A stretch of 64,000 nt of DNA from an uncultured Dehalococcoidia bacterium (GTDB lineage: Bacteria; Chloroflexota; Dehalococcoidia; Lucifugimonadales; UBA1123), in NCBI GenBank assembly GCA_958296105.1, contig OY282441.1:1151800-1215799 (forward strand), written 5' to 3'. The position numbers were made by a program, and so were the translations under genes. Under the pieces are notes generated by a model, which worked only from the letters and a program-made list of their open reading frames with translations, made no database searches and had not been told where the DNA came from. Positions 1-8,213 of this stretch are shown in pieces (position 1 is the first letter of the stretch; each line of letters begins with the position of its first letter).

Positions 1-2
1 TC

Positions 3-446
3 TCGGCGACAGTCATTCTGGCGCTGGCGGGCGTCGGATGCGGCGGCTCGGACAGCGCGCCAGCCACGCCGCCCACGCCAGCCACGTCAGCCGCGCCGCC
101 CACGCCAGCCACGTCAGCCACGAGCTACGTAACTGGAAGCGTCACATACGCGGAAGACGTTACGCTGTCCGCGGACGTGGTTTTGGAAGTCCTGCTGATG
201 GACGTAAGCCTGATGGACGTGGCGGCGACCACAATCGCCGAATATGTCGCAGTCAATCCGGGTCAGGTCCCAATCGAGTTCGAGATCGCCTACGACCGCG
301 CAGACATAGACGAGAGGCTGGACTACGCTATTCAAGCCAGCATCACCGAGGGCGGCAGGCTGCTGTTCACCAACGACACGGTTTACAGTGTCATCACGCG
401 CGAGAACCCCGATCATGTAGAGATGATGCTGGTGCAAGTGAATTAG
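3..446 (+). CDS. YbaY-like lipoprotein, 5' end outside the window
   Basis: The frame is already open at the left edge, so the start codon is missing. The visible N-terminus is the end of a hydrophobic signal followed by Cys (LALAGVGCGG), consistent with a lipoprotein, although the residues before the Cys fit the lipobox poorly. A Pro/Ala/Thr-rich linker of about 25 residues follows. The C-terminal half, of about 105 residues, resembles the YbaY/YscW-type beta-sandwich family (conserved IPFEIAYD-like stretch, here IEFEIAYDRADID). Family members are envelope proteins of poorly known function. The linker is encoded by a direct repeat. The gene ends well before the convergent membrane-protein gene. 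Family assignment is from recalled sequence pattern only. Confidence 0.7.
   Translation, partial: SATVILALAGVGCGGSDSAPATPPTPATSAAPPTPATSATSYVTGSVTYAEDVTLSADVVLEVLLMDVSLMDVAATTIAEYVAVNPGQVPIEFEIAYDRADIDERLDYAIQASITEGGRLLFTNDTVYSVITRENPDHVEMMLVQVN
63..116 (+). repeat. 27-bp direct repeat in the lipoprotein linker
   Basis: Two adjacent 27-bp units (63-89 and 90-116) differ at one base and encode the Pro/Ala/Thr linker of the preceding lipoprotein. This looks like a recent in-frame duplication of linker sequence. Confidence 0.8.
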
Positions 447-593
447 CAGCGCGCTGGCAGCTTACGCCGAACGATCCGTGCGAAGACTATGCGACTATGC
501 GCGACTATGCCCAAGCCCTGCGGCGGCACGGGTTCGCCATGCCGTGACGCTGTCATCGTGCAGCGTCATGCGATGTTCTTGCGCGCCGCCGTC

Positions 594-1031
594 TCAGGCT
601 TCTTCGGCGTCTCGCCACAGGTGGAAGCCGGTTGCGCCCATGACAGGCACGCTCAGCACGGGGTTGATGAACGCCCACATCATCAGGTGAATCTGTCCAA
701 CCGCGGCCGGCTCGTTATCCGGGAACAGCGAGTAGAACCAGTTCCAGTAGAACCAGAGCGCCAACAGCAAGGATGCGTAGAACGCTATGTTCGCTTCCAA
801 GTACTTGCGCGTGACGGGGGCATCGGAGCCGCTGGAAGCCAGATCGCGCTTTCGCGTGAAGTTCACCACAAGCGCAATCACCACGCCCAGCGCCATCGGC
901 CAGTTCAGAATCACCCACACGGGATAGTCGCCGGAGCTGTTGTCGTACAGCGGGGAGGCGATCCAGTGGACTCCCACCACCAGCGCCATCAGCGCGAGGA
1001 ACACGGCAAGCAACCGTTTCAGTATGATCAT
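594..1031 (-). CDS. Small four-helix membrane protein, copy A
   Basis: A 145-residue protein that I do not recognise. It has a hydrophobic segment at the extreme N-terminus (about residues 5-22), a second around 35-55 ending in a basic NFTRKRD stretch, a third around 75-95 (rich in W/Y/F: LWFYWNWFY) and a fourth near the C-terminus, so it should be an inner-membrane protein with four helices. I chose the ATG at 1031 because GGAAAGGAG lies 8 nt upstream; a longer upstream reading frame has no such support. It is closely similar along its whole length to the next gene. No catalytic or metal-binding motif is visible. Confidence 0.75.
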   Translation of the reverse strand: MIILKRLLAVFLALMALVVGVHWIASPLYDNSSGDYPVWVILNWPMALGVVIALVVNFTRKRDLASSGSDAPVTRKYLEANIAFYASLLLALWFYWNWFYSLFPDNEPAAVGQIHLMMWAFINPVLSVPVMGATGFHLWRDAEEA

Positions 1032-1190
1032 CTTTGCATCTCCTTTCCCAGCTTCCGCCCATCCCGTCATATGAACGGGCGCGCGGCTCGGACTGAAACG
1101 ACATAGGATACAGCGTCGTCACGGACGGGAACCCCGATCATGTCAATACGAGGATGGATCCCCACATAGATGTTCTTGCGCGTCGCCGTC

Positions 1191-1625
1191 TCAGGCTTCT
1201 TCGGCGTCTCGCCACAGGTGGAAGCCGGTCGCGCCCATGACAGGCACGCTCAGCACGGGGATGATGAACGCCCACATCATCAGGTGAATCTGTGCAACCG
1301 CGTCAGGCTCGTTATCCGGGAACAGCGAGTAGAACCAGTTCCAATAGAACCAGAGCGTCAGCAGCAGGGATGCGTAGAACGCTATGTTCACTTCCAAGTA
1401 CTTGCGCGTGACAGAGGCGCCGGAGCCGTTGGAATCCAGATCGCGCTTTCGCAAGAAGTTCACCACGAGGACGATCACCACGCCCAGCGCTATCGGCCAG
1501 TCCAGAATCTCCCACACGGGATAGCCGGAGCTGTTGTCGTACAGCGGGGTGGCGATCCAGTTGACTCCCGCCGCCAACGCCGTCAGCGCGAGGAACACGG
1601 CAAGCACTCGTTTCAGTATGCTCAT
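1191..1625 (-). CDS. Small four-helix membrane protein, copy B
   Basis: A 144-residue paralogue of the 594-1031 gene, with the same four hydrophobic segments and the same C-terminal stretch (GATGFHLWRDAEEA). The start at 1625 has the same GGAAAGGAG ribosome-binding site as copy A. Upstream and downstream flanks are also related between the copies, so the duplicated unit is larger than the gene. Differences are mostly conservative (for example ASSGSDA versus DSNGSGA), which suggests both copies are under selection. Function unknown. Confidence 0.75.
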   Translation of the reverse strand: MSILKRVLAVFLALTALAAGVNWIATPLYDNSSGYPVWEILDWPIALGVVIVLVVNFLRKRDLDSNGSGASVTRKYLEVNIAFYASLLLTLWFYWNWFYSLFPDNEPDAVAQIHLMMWAFIIPVLSVPVMGATGFHLWRDAEEA

Positions 1626-1810
1626 CTTTGCATCTCCTTTCCCAGCCTCCACCCGCCCCGTCAGCGGATGTCGGACATATCCTCGGACACACCATCCAAG
1701 CCGATTTACGGGCGGGCGCGGCTCGGACTGCGTCATGTTAATCTCGGCGCGCGGGGTTTGCTAGGCTGAAGATGCCGCGAATATGCGGCGTTCCGTCTCT
1801 ATCTCTATAC

Positions 1811-1849
1811 ATACGGCTGTGGCATACGGCTGTGGCATACGGCTGTGGC
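1811..1849 (+). repeat. 13-bp tandem repeat, three perfect copies
   Basis: Three exact copies of a 13-bp unit (ATACGGCTGTGGC) occupy 1811-1849 in the gap between copy B and the YcaQ-like gene (1626-1980). Apart from this repeat and a -10-like element at 1943, I see nothing else in that gap. Confidence 0.85.
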
Positions 1850-1942
1850 GCTGGCTTCCGAATGGGTGGCGCGGTGAAGGTGAAACGGGGAGGGCGCAGG
1901 CAGCTCGTCTGCTGGAACTGAATGGAGTCAATGTGATAGAGA

Positions 1943-1948
1943 TATACT
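1943..1948 (+). promoter_or_regulatory. Candidate -10 element (TATACT) for the YcaQ-like gene
   Basis: TATACT lies 32 bp before the chosen ATG at 1981. No good -35 hexamer is seen at 16-18 bp, so this is tentative. Confidence 0.35.
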
Positions 1949-1980
1949 AAAGGCTCACCCTACCTGTGGATGGAAGGTCT

Positions 1981-3249
1981 ATGCAAGCGCCAGCAGCATA
2001 TCCGCTGAAAGCCGCGCGCGCCCTCGCGCTGCACGCTCAGGGGCTGGCCGAGCCGCTGCGGAGGGGGTTTCGGGCAGACGTGGAAGACATCCACTCCGCA
2101 GTAGAGCGCGTGGGCTGGGTGCAGATCGACACTCTTCAGGTGGTGAATCGCGCTCAGTACGTCACGCTGTGGAGCAGGCTGGGCGCATACGATACCGACC
2201 TGCTCGACCGGCTGATCTTCGATGGCGGCAGCGCGTCTGCGGACAACGGACGCCGCCTGTTCGAGTACTGGGCGCACGCGGCTTGCATCATCCCGCTGAC
2301 CGAGTATCGAAACGTGATGCCGCTGATGCGAAGGCGAGGGCAAGGGCGCGGCGGGTGGCACAGGAGATGGGCGGCAGACCCGAACAACAGGAAGCTGGTT
2401 GGCGCGACCCTGTCTCGCATCGAGGCGGAGGGGGCTGGGCGGCCGGCGGACTTCCGCACGGAGAAGAAAGCGCCCGGCTCCTGGTGGAACTGGGACTGCG
2501 CCAAGATGTCTCTGGAGTACCTGTACGACATTGGCGAGCTGGCGATCTCCAACCGCGTCAACTTCCAGCGCATCTACGACATCCGCGACAGGGTGCTGCC
2601 TGACTGGGTGGACAGGAACGAGCCGACGGAGGAGGACGCGCTGAAGCGGCTGCTGGAGATCTCGCTAAGGGCGCTCGGCGCGTGCGAACCCGCGCAGGTG
2701 GGGGACTACTTTCACATGAAGCGCACGGAGGCGAAGCCGCTGGTGAATTCGCTCATCTCGGAGGGCGCTTTCGTGCGCATCGAGGCGACTCTCGCCGACC
2801 GCCAAGCTCACGAGCTGCTCATCCACAGGGACAACCTGCCGCTGCTCCAAAAAGCGGCCGACGGCGGCATGGAGGCTCGTCGCACGACCTTTCTAAACCC
2901 GTTCGACAGCCTCTTCTGGGCGCGCGGCAGGGACATGGCGTTTTGGAAGTTCCATCAGATGCTGGAGTGCTACAAGCGCGCGCCCGACCGCATCTGGGGG
3001 TACTTCTGCCTGCCGATCCTCGACCGCGACAGGCTGGTCGGCAGATTCGATCCGAAGGTGGAGCGGCGCGCTGGCGTCATGCGTCTGAAGCGTCTGTATC
3101 TGGAAGACGGCGTCATGCCCAGCGCGCGGCTTGCGGCTTCGACCGCGCGCGCCATGAAGGACTTCATGCGATTCCACAGCGCCAGCGATCTGGTGATCGA
3201 ACACAGCGACCCGCCGGAGTTCGGGGACAAGCTGGCGGCGGCGATGTAG
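1981..3249 (+). CDS. YcaQ/AlkX-family winged-helix DNA glycosylase
   Basis: About 422 residues, matching the HTH_42 (formerly DUF1006) family, whose members E. coli YcaQ (AlkX) and Streptomyces AlkZ excise bulky or cross-linked alkylated bases. The family's catalytic Q-x-Q/D motif is visible as WVQID (Gln48, Asp50 from the ATG at 1981). The conserved segments LWSRLGAYD and RRLFEYWAHAA follow, then winged-helix repeats and a C-terminal basic region. ATG 1981 is preferred because GGAAGG sits just upstream; an in-frame GTG at 1966 is an alternative. The next gene starts 2 nt downstream, suggesting co-transcription. The QxD form suggests the YcaQ rather than the AlkZ branch. Confidence 0.85.
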   Translation: MQAPAAYPLKAARALALHAQGLAEPLRRGFRADVEDIHSAVERVGWVQIDTLQVVNRAQYVTLWSRLGAYDTDLLDRLIFDGGSASADNGRRLFEYWAHAACIIPLTEYRNVMPLMRRRGQGRGGWHRRWAADPNNRKLVGATLSRIEAEGAGRPADFRTEKKAPGSWWNWDCAKMSLEYLYDIGELAISNRVNFQRIYDIRDRVLPDWVDRNEPTEEDALKRLLEISLRALGACEPAQVGDYFHMKRTEAKPLVNSLISEGAFVRIEATLADRQAHELLIHRDNLPLLQKAADGGMEARRTTFLNPFDSLFWARGRDMAFWKFHQMLECYKRAPDRIWGYFCLPILDRDRLVGRFDPKVERRAGVMRLKRLYLEDGVMPSARLAASTARAMKDFMRFHSASDLVIEHSDPPEFGDKLAAAM

Positions 3250-3251
3250 GG

Positions 3252-3812
3252 ATGTCTGCGATGAGCGCGAGCCTGCCGCCAAAGCAGCTCAGCATGGCCA
3301 TGAGCGCCGAGCGCTCCAGGCGTATGCCGCGCGCTAAGCTCGCGCCCGGATTCGAGCTGCGGGCGTATCGCCCCGGCGACGAAGACGGCTGGATAGCTCT
3401 AATAGGCGCGGGGGAGTTCGGCTCGGCTTGGGACAGGCGGCGCTTCGAAGAGTACATCGCAGCGCCCGAGCGCAGGGAAGGCTCGCGCGTGGCGGCTATG
3501 GGCGGACGGATAGCGGCCGCCACCTTCGCGTCGGTCGAGGACGCTGCCGAGAGCGTGGGGCGCGTAGACTTCGTGGTCAGCCACCCGGACGTTCGGGGGC
3601 TTGGTCTTGGGCGCGCCGTATGCTCGGAGGTGACGCGCTATCTGGTCGGCAGAGGCTATGGCAGCGTCATGCTGTACACGGACGACTGGCGGCTGCCGGC
3701 AATCGGCCTGTATCTGTCCATGGGATTCGAGCCGCAGATGAGCCGCGAGGACATGCCAGCGCGCTGGCGGGCGATCATGGAGGCGCTGGAAGGGGCGCGC
3801 GCCTCACGCTAA
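3252..3812 (+). CDS. GNAT-family N-acetyltransferase
   Basis: About 186 residues. The acetyl-CoA-binding motif A of GNAT enzymes is seen as DVRGLGLGRAVCSEVTRYL (R/Q-x-x-G-x-G/A type), followed by the beta-strand and helix ending in AIGLYLSMGFEP, a typical motif B ending. An N-terminal stretch of about 35 residues is not part of the fold, so translation may start at one of the internal Met codons (3270, 3297, 3300). The gene follows the YcaQ-like gene by 2 nt. Its last four bases overlap the convergent hydratase gene. Substrate unknown. Confidence 0.85.
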   Translation: MSAMSASLPPKQLSMAMSAERSRRMPRAKLAPGFELRAYRPGDEDGWIALIGAGEFGSAWDRRRFEEYIAAPERREGSRVAAMGGRIAAATFASVEDAAESVGRVDFVVSHPDVRGLGLGRAVCSEVTRYLVGRGYGSVMLYTDDWRLPAIGLYLSMGFEPQMSREDMPARWRAIMEALEGARASR

Positions 3813-4612
3813 TCGCCGACAGTCAGAGTCGCCTCGCCAAGCCCCTCTATCCACACGGCGGCGGAGTCGCCGCGCTTCAGCATGGCGGGCGGGGCGAAGC
3901 TGCCGGTGAGGACTATCTCCCCCGCCGCCAGTCTTCTGCCGCGCCTCGCCAGACTGTTCGCCAGCCACGCGAGCGGCTCTACGGGATGTCCCATGATGTC
4001 TCTGCCGAATCCCTCGCCGACCGTCTCGCCGTTGATGGACATTCCGCCGTGAGACGATGCCAAGTCTATGTCTCGCCAGTGGCTGACGGGCGCGCCAAGC
4101 ACTGCTCCGCCGCTGCTTATGTTGGTCACGATCGCCTTGAGTGAGGGATCGGGCGCATCGCCGTCAGCGGCGTCTCGACGGTCGACAAGCTCGAAGGACG
4201 GCGCAAGCCACTCGACGGCATCGGAGACGGTCTCTCGCGTGTACGGCGCGCCGGACGCAGGCAGGTCGGCTGCCATCTTCACCGCCACCTCGCACTCTAT
4301 GCCAAGCCCTGCGTAGTCTCCGACGGACAGGGGCGCGGGCGACTGGTGAACGCGGGACGCCAAGATCAGCCCGGAGCAGGGGGCGGCGATTCCCGTCCGC
4401 TCGCGCATGACGGCGTTGGTGTAGGCTATCTTGTAGCCGGCGAACGGCCCGTGAATCTCTGCCAGCCGCGTCAAGAACGCCTCCTGAATGGCGTATGCCT
4501 CGTCCTCATGGCGCGGCGCTAACTCGCGCGCCATAACGTCCAGTGGGCGCATTGCCAGATACTCGGCTGCCAGATACTCCCCCGCGCGGCTGATTCTGTC
4601 TTGGCTGGGCAT
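3809..4612 (-). CDS. 2-keto-4-pentenoate hydratase/decarboxylase family (MhpD-like)
   Basis: A 267-residue protein of the fumarylacetoacetase-like hydratase family. These enzymes add water to, or decarboxylate, 2-oxo-dienoates in meta-cleavage pathways for aromatic compounds. Visible family features are the GYKIAYTN segment, GIECEVAVKMAADLP (metal-ligand Glu residues), FELVDRR and the C-terminal GEIVLTGSFAPP. The ATG at 4612 is preceded by AGGAGG. It lies 17 nt downstream of the oxidoreductase gene and probably forms an operon with it and possibly with the acyl-CoA dehydrogenase, pointing to catabolism of aromatic or dicarboxylic compounds. Substrate cannot be assigned. Confidence 0.85.
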   Translation of the reverse strand: MPSQDRISRAGEYLAAEYLAMRPLDVMARELAPRHEDEAYAIQEAFLTRLAEIHGPFAGYKIAYTNAVMRERTGIAAPCSGLILASRVHQSPAPLSVGDYAGLGIECEVAVKMAADLPASGAPYTRETVSDAVEWLAPSFELVDRRDAADGDAPDPSLKAIVTNISSGGAVLGAPVSHWRDIDLASSHGGMSINGETVGEGFGRDIMGHPVEPLAWLANSLARRGRRLAAGEIVLTGSFAPPAMLKRGDSAAVWIEGLGEATLTVGD

Positions 4613-4629
4613 CGCGCTTGCCTCCTGCT

Positions 4630-5640
4630 CTAAAACTCGTTTCGCACTTGCGCCGTCGCTCCGGAGCGCAGAGAGTCCCAGCACGACAGGCACGTGGACA
4701 CCACACGCGCGCCCTCGCGCGCGCCGACCCAAGGTTTCGCGCCGCGCTGCACACAGTCCGCCATGTGTCGGAGCATGACCATCATCTCGCCGCTGTGTCC
4801 GGTGTGAGGCGGGAATTCGGTTACGCGCGTGCGCTGAGGCAGCCACTCGTCGGCGTCCAGGCGCATCGTGTTGTCGGAGATGGTGCCTTTGGGGCCGTAG
4901 ACGGTCAGCGAGTTCATCGGGACGCCCGCAGGATGCACCACGCCCAAGAAGTTGGCGACTCTGCCTATCATGCCGCTGGCAAACTTGACGTTGATCACGA
5001 AGGTGTCTTCCTGTGGATAGTCTGCGGAGACGCCGCTTCTGAGGCCGTAGCAGTGTACCTCTGCGATGTCTCCCATGAACCAGCGCAGAAGGTCGATGGG
5101 GTGGCACGCGCCGCCCAGAATGAGGTCCTGCGGCATCTCCACGCGCCACGTCGTGCGCTCGTAGACCGGTCTGAGATCGTGGACGTAGTGCGCCTCCGCC
5201 ATGAACGGCTCGCCAATCATGCCCGCGTCGCACGCGCGCTTGGCGTCCATGAAGTCGTGCCTTCCTCGCATGGTCTGGGTGACGAGCAAGACCATGCCCG
5301 ATCTGTCCACCGCCTCCACCACTCGCTCGGCTTCCTGCAAGCTGTACACCATGGACTTGGTGACCATGACGTGCTTGCCGGCGTCCAGCGCGGCGAGTAT
5401 CTGGCGCTCGTGCAGAGGGCCGGGGGTGTAGATTCCAACGATGTCGATATCCGGAAGCGCGATTAGCTCCTCGAAGTCGGTGGTGGCGGAGCTTATGCCG
5501 TAATCGGACGCCGCCGATTGCAGCAGCTCTTCGTTCGTATCGCAGAGCGCGGTCACTTCTATGGGGACGTCCGAGCCGTTCGCGCCGAGCAGAGTGGCGC
5601 CGTGTCCAAGTCCGGCAAGTCCCAGTCTGAGCTCTTCCAT
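4630..5640 (-). CDS. Gfo/Idh/MocA-family NAD(P)-dependent oxidoreductase
   Basis: 336 residues. The N-terminal Rossmann fold has the glycine-rich motif GLAGLGHGATL (about residues 7-17). The usual HVMVTKSM segment follows; its Lys corresponds to the catalytic EKP/K region, which here reads TKS rather than EKP. The C-terminal alpha/beta domain carries GGACHPIDLLRWFMG, typical of the family (H in the active-site GxHxxD-like region). Substrates in the family include sugars, inositols and biliverdin; the one here is unknown. It sits upstream of and close to the MhpD-like gene. Confidence 0.88.
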   Translation of the reverse strand: MEELRLGLAGLGHGATLLGANGSDVPIEVTALCDTNEELLQSAASDYGISSATTDFEELIALPDIDIVGIYTPGPLHERQILAALDAGKHVMVTKSMVYSLQEAERVVEAVDRSGMVLLVTQTMRGRHDFMDAKRACDAGMIGEPFMAEAHYVHDLRPVYERTTWRVEMPQDLILGGACHPIDLLRWFMGDIAEVHCYGLRSGVSADYPQEDTFVINVKFASGMIGRVANFLGVVHPAGVPMNSLTVYGPKGTISDNTMRLDADEWLPQRTRVTEFPPHTGHSGEMMVMLRHMADCVQRGAKPWVGAREGARVVSTCLSCWDSLRSGATAQVRNEF

Positions 5641-5684
5641 GTAATCCCTATCCAGTGTGGGGGTTGGCGGATTCGCCGCCGCGC

Positions 5685-6842
5685 TCAGTCAAGCGCGTTG
5701 TAGCCTGTGAGATCGCGCCCCAGTATCAGGGTGTGAATGTCGTGTGTGCCTTCGTAGGTATCGACGGTCTCGAGGTTGAGCATGTGCCTGATGGATGGGT
5801 GATCCAAGACGATGCCGGAGCCGCCGAGTATCTCGCGCGCGCTGCGCGCGGCGTTCAGCGCCGCCCTTACGTTCTCGCGCTTGGCTAGGGACACCTGCGC
5901 GAAGTTCATCTTGCCCCTGTCCTTCAGCGCGGCAAGCCGCCAGCACAGCAGCAGTCCTCGCGTGTGGTCTGCCACCATGTCGACGAGCTTGTCCTGAACC
6001 AGCTGGCGCGAGGCGATGGGCTTGCCGAACGTATGGCGCGACTGGGCGAAGTCGAGCGCGTCCTGATAGACCGCCTCCGCAGCTCCGAGCGCGCCCCAGG
6101 TGATGCCGTACCTCGCCTGTGTGAGACAGGAGAGGGGGCCGCGAAGCCCGCGAACGCTGGGGAGAAGCGCAGAGCCGGGAACGCGGCACTCGTTCATAAC
6201 CAGCTCGCTCGTGACCGATGCCCTCATGCTCATCTTGCGCTCGATCTTGTTAGCCGTGAAGCCCGGCGTGTCGGTCGGCACGAGGAATCCCCTTGTCACG
6301 CCGTCATCGTCCAATGCCCATATCAGGGCGACGTCGGCTATGCTGCCGTTGGTAATCCACATCTTGGAGCCGTCGAGAACGTAGCTCTCCCCATCCTTGC
6401 GAGCGGTCGTTCGCATCGCTCCCGGATCGGAGCCGCCCTCGTGTTCGGTAAGCCCGAAGCAGCCGACCATCTCTCCGGACGCCAGTCTGGGCAGATACTG
6501 ACGCCGCTGCTCCTCCGAGCCGTAGGAGTAGATGGGATACATCACCAGCGCGCTCTGCACGCCGGCGAAGCTGCGAAGCCCGGAATCTATGCGCTCCAGC
6601 TCGTACATGATGAGTCCGTAGGACGCGCTGCTGACTCCGGCGGCGCCGTATTCGGCGGGCAGGTTCGCGCCCAAGTAACCCATGTCGCCTAGCTTGGGGA
6701 TCAGATGCTTGGGAAACTCGCCCCTCTCCCAGAAGTCCGCGATGGTCGGCGCGGCTTCGGCTTCGAGAAAGGCGCGCGCCGAGGATTGCGCCTGCTTCTC
6801 CTCGTCTCCGAGCATGTCCAGCACGTTGTAGTAGTCGAGCAT
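5685..6842 (-). CDS. Acyl-CoA dehydrogenase, glutaryl-CoA dehydrogenase-like
   Basis: 385 residues with the full acyl-CoA dehydrogenase layout: N-terminal helical domain, FAD-contacting CFGLTEHEGGSDPG, the middle beta-domain (KMWITNGSIADVALIWA) and the C-terminal helical domain. The C-terminal TYEGTHDIHTLILG segment places the catalytic Glu at about residue 364, the arrangement found in glutaryl-CoA dehydrogenases. Those enzymes oxidise and decarboxylate glutaryl-CoA to crotonyl-CoA in Lys/Trp and benzoate catabolism. A 44-bp gap separates it from the oxidoreductase gene downstream. It is divergent from the 7023 gene. Confidence 0.88.
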   Translation of the reverse strand: MLDYYNVLDMLGDEEKQAQSSARAFLEAEAAPTIADFWERGEFPKHLIPKLGDMGYLGANLPAEYGAAGVSSASYGLIMYELERIDSGLRSFAGVQSALVMYPIYSYGSEEQRRQYLPRLASGEMVGCFGLTEHEGGSDPGAMRTTARKDGESYVLDGSKMWITNGSIADVALIWALDDDGVTRGFLVPTDTPGFTANKIERKMSMRASVTSELVMNECRVPGSALLPSVRGLRGPLSCLTQARYGITWGALGAAEAVYQDALDFAQSRHTFGKPIASRQLVQDKLVDMVADHTRGLLLCWRLAALKDRGKMNFAQVSLAKRENVRAALNAARSAREILGGSGIVLDHPSIRHMLNLETVDTYEGTHDIHTLILGRDLTGYNALD

Positions 6843-7022
6843 AGAACCTCGTCCTGCCTGATGTGTTCCAGCGCAGATTCTACCCGTTCGGCTCGTGATT
6901 GTGGAAGAGGGGCGGGCATTCTTCTCGGCTGCGCCGCCGTTCCGCTGCGTTGACCCTCCGCTTGGAGCGTTGCTAAACTCCGCATCGAGAGGACATACAT
7001 CAGCGGAGGTGCGCAGGACAGC

Positions 7023-8204
7023 GTGGCGATGAAACTTGCGGCTCTGGGCGCGGCCCTAATTGCACTCATCATTGGACTCATCTCGATTCCTGCCGGCGTG
7101 GGTCACGCGCAGGGGGCGGCGCGCGCGGTCGAGGGGGTCATCGTGAACGGGACGGCGGGCGGAGGGGACGTGTCGGGGCAGACGGTGACGCTTCATCAGG
7201 TGAGCGCGGACGGCTTCCGAGACGTGACCACCACTTCGGAATCGGACGGCAGCTTCAGGTTCGAAGGGATCGAGTACGACCCGACTCTAGCCTACGGCGT
7301 ATCGGCGCGCTATCAGGACGCGATCTACGGGACTGACCTCGACCTGTCCGCAGGCTCGCCCGAAATGGTGACGCTGACGGTCTACGAGGCGACCCACGAT
7401 GACACGGTGGTATCGGCGGAATCGGCGTCGCTGCTGCTGGCATCCGCCGACCAGTCGGCGCAGACGCTCGCCGCGCTGGAGATCGTAAGGCTGGTCAACC
7501 GCTCGGACACGGCTTACGTTCCCGGTTCGGGCGTGATGGAGCTGCTCAGGTTCGGGCTGCCGCCGGGGGCGACGGAGCTGACGCTGGACACGCAGCTGAT
7601 AGGCGCGGACTTCGTGCAGGTGGATCGCGGATTCGCGCTACTGGCGAGTGTTCCGCCGGGGGAGTACGAGGTGATGTTCTCGTACAAGTTCCCCTACGAA
7701 GCAGAGCGGTTCACGCTGGCGAAGACCTACCGCTACGGCGCGGACTCTCTGCGGGTGCTGGCGCCGGAGGAGGTGGTCACGATAGCGAGCGCGGAGCTGG
7801 GAGCGCCCAGCGCGGTGACTATCGGCGAGCGGCAGTACCAGACGCTGGAGGGAGAGGGACTAGCGAGGGGCGCTACGGTCTCCCTGCATCTTGCCGATCT
7901 GCCGACGGCGACGGCGGGGCAGCGCATCGGCGGGCGGCTCTCGAACGTCAGGTTCGAGTACGCGGCCCCCGTGGGGCTGGGGGTTCTCATGGCGGGGCTT
8001 CTGGCATATGGCGCGATCTGGAAGAGCGGACGGAGGGGGCCGGCTCACCCGCCGGACGAGGACGAGAAAGCGATCATCCGCCAGATGATCGAAGATCTGG
8101 CTGCGAGTTACGAATCCGGCGCGCTGAGCGAGTCCGATTACAGGCGCAGGCTGAGGGTTCTAAACTCGCGTCTGACGGCGCTGGCGCATCCAGACTCTGC
8201 CTGA
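7023..8204 (+). CDS. Secreted or membrane-anchored beta-sandwich protein, unknown function
   Basis: About 393 residues. A signal peptide (hydrophobic residues 5-27, then HAQG) is followed by a carboxypeptidase-regulatory-like beta-sandwich (VEGVIVNGTAGGGDVSGQTV, about residues 38-115). A second all-beta region follows, then a transmembrane helix near residues 320-338 (VGLGVLMAGLLAYGAIW). The cytoplasmic tail contains a short helical EKAIIRQMIEDLAASYESG-type module like those found in SHOCT or CcmH-like proteins. The start is a GTG at 7023 or ATG at 7029. The TrkA-type channel begins 9 nt after the stop, so the two are probably co-transcribed. I cannot assign a role. Confidence 0.75.
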   Translation: MAMKLAALGAALIALIIGLISIPAGVGHAQGAARAVEGVIVNGTAGGGDVSGQTVTLHQVSADGFRDVTTTSESDGSFRFEGIEYDPTLAYGVSARYQDAIYGTDLDLSAGSPEMVTLTVYEATHDDTVVSAESASLLLASADQSAQTLAALEIVRLVNRSDTAYVPGSGVMELLRFGLPPGATELTLDTQLIGADFVQVDRGFALLASVPPGEYEVMFSYKFPYEAERFTLAKTYRYGADSLRVLAPEEVVTIASAELGAPSAVTIGERQYQTLEGEGLARGATVSLHLADLPTATAGQRIGGRLSNVRFEYAAPVGLGVLMAGLLAYGAIWKSGRRGPAHPPDEDEKAIIRQMIEDLAASYESGALSESDYRRRLRVLNSRLTALAHPDSA

Positions 8205-8213
8205 ACGCGGGAA

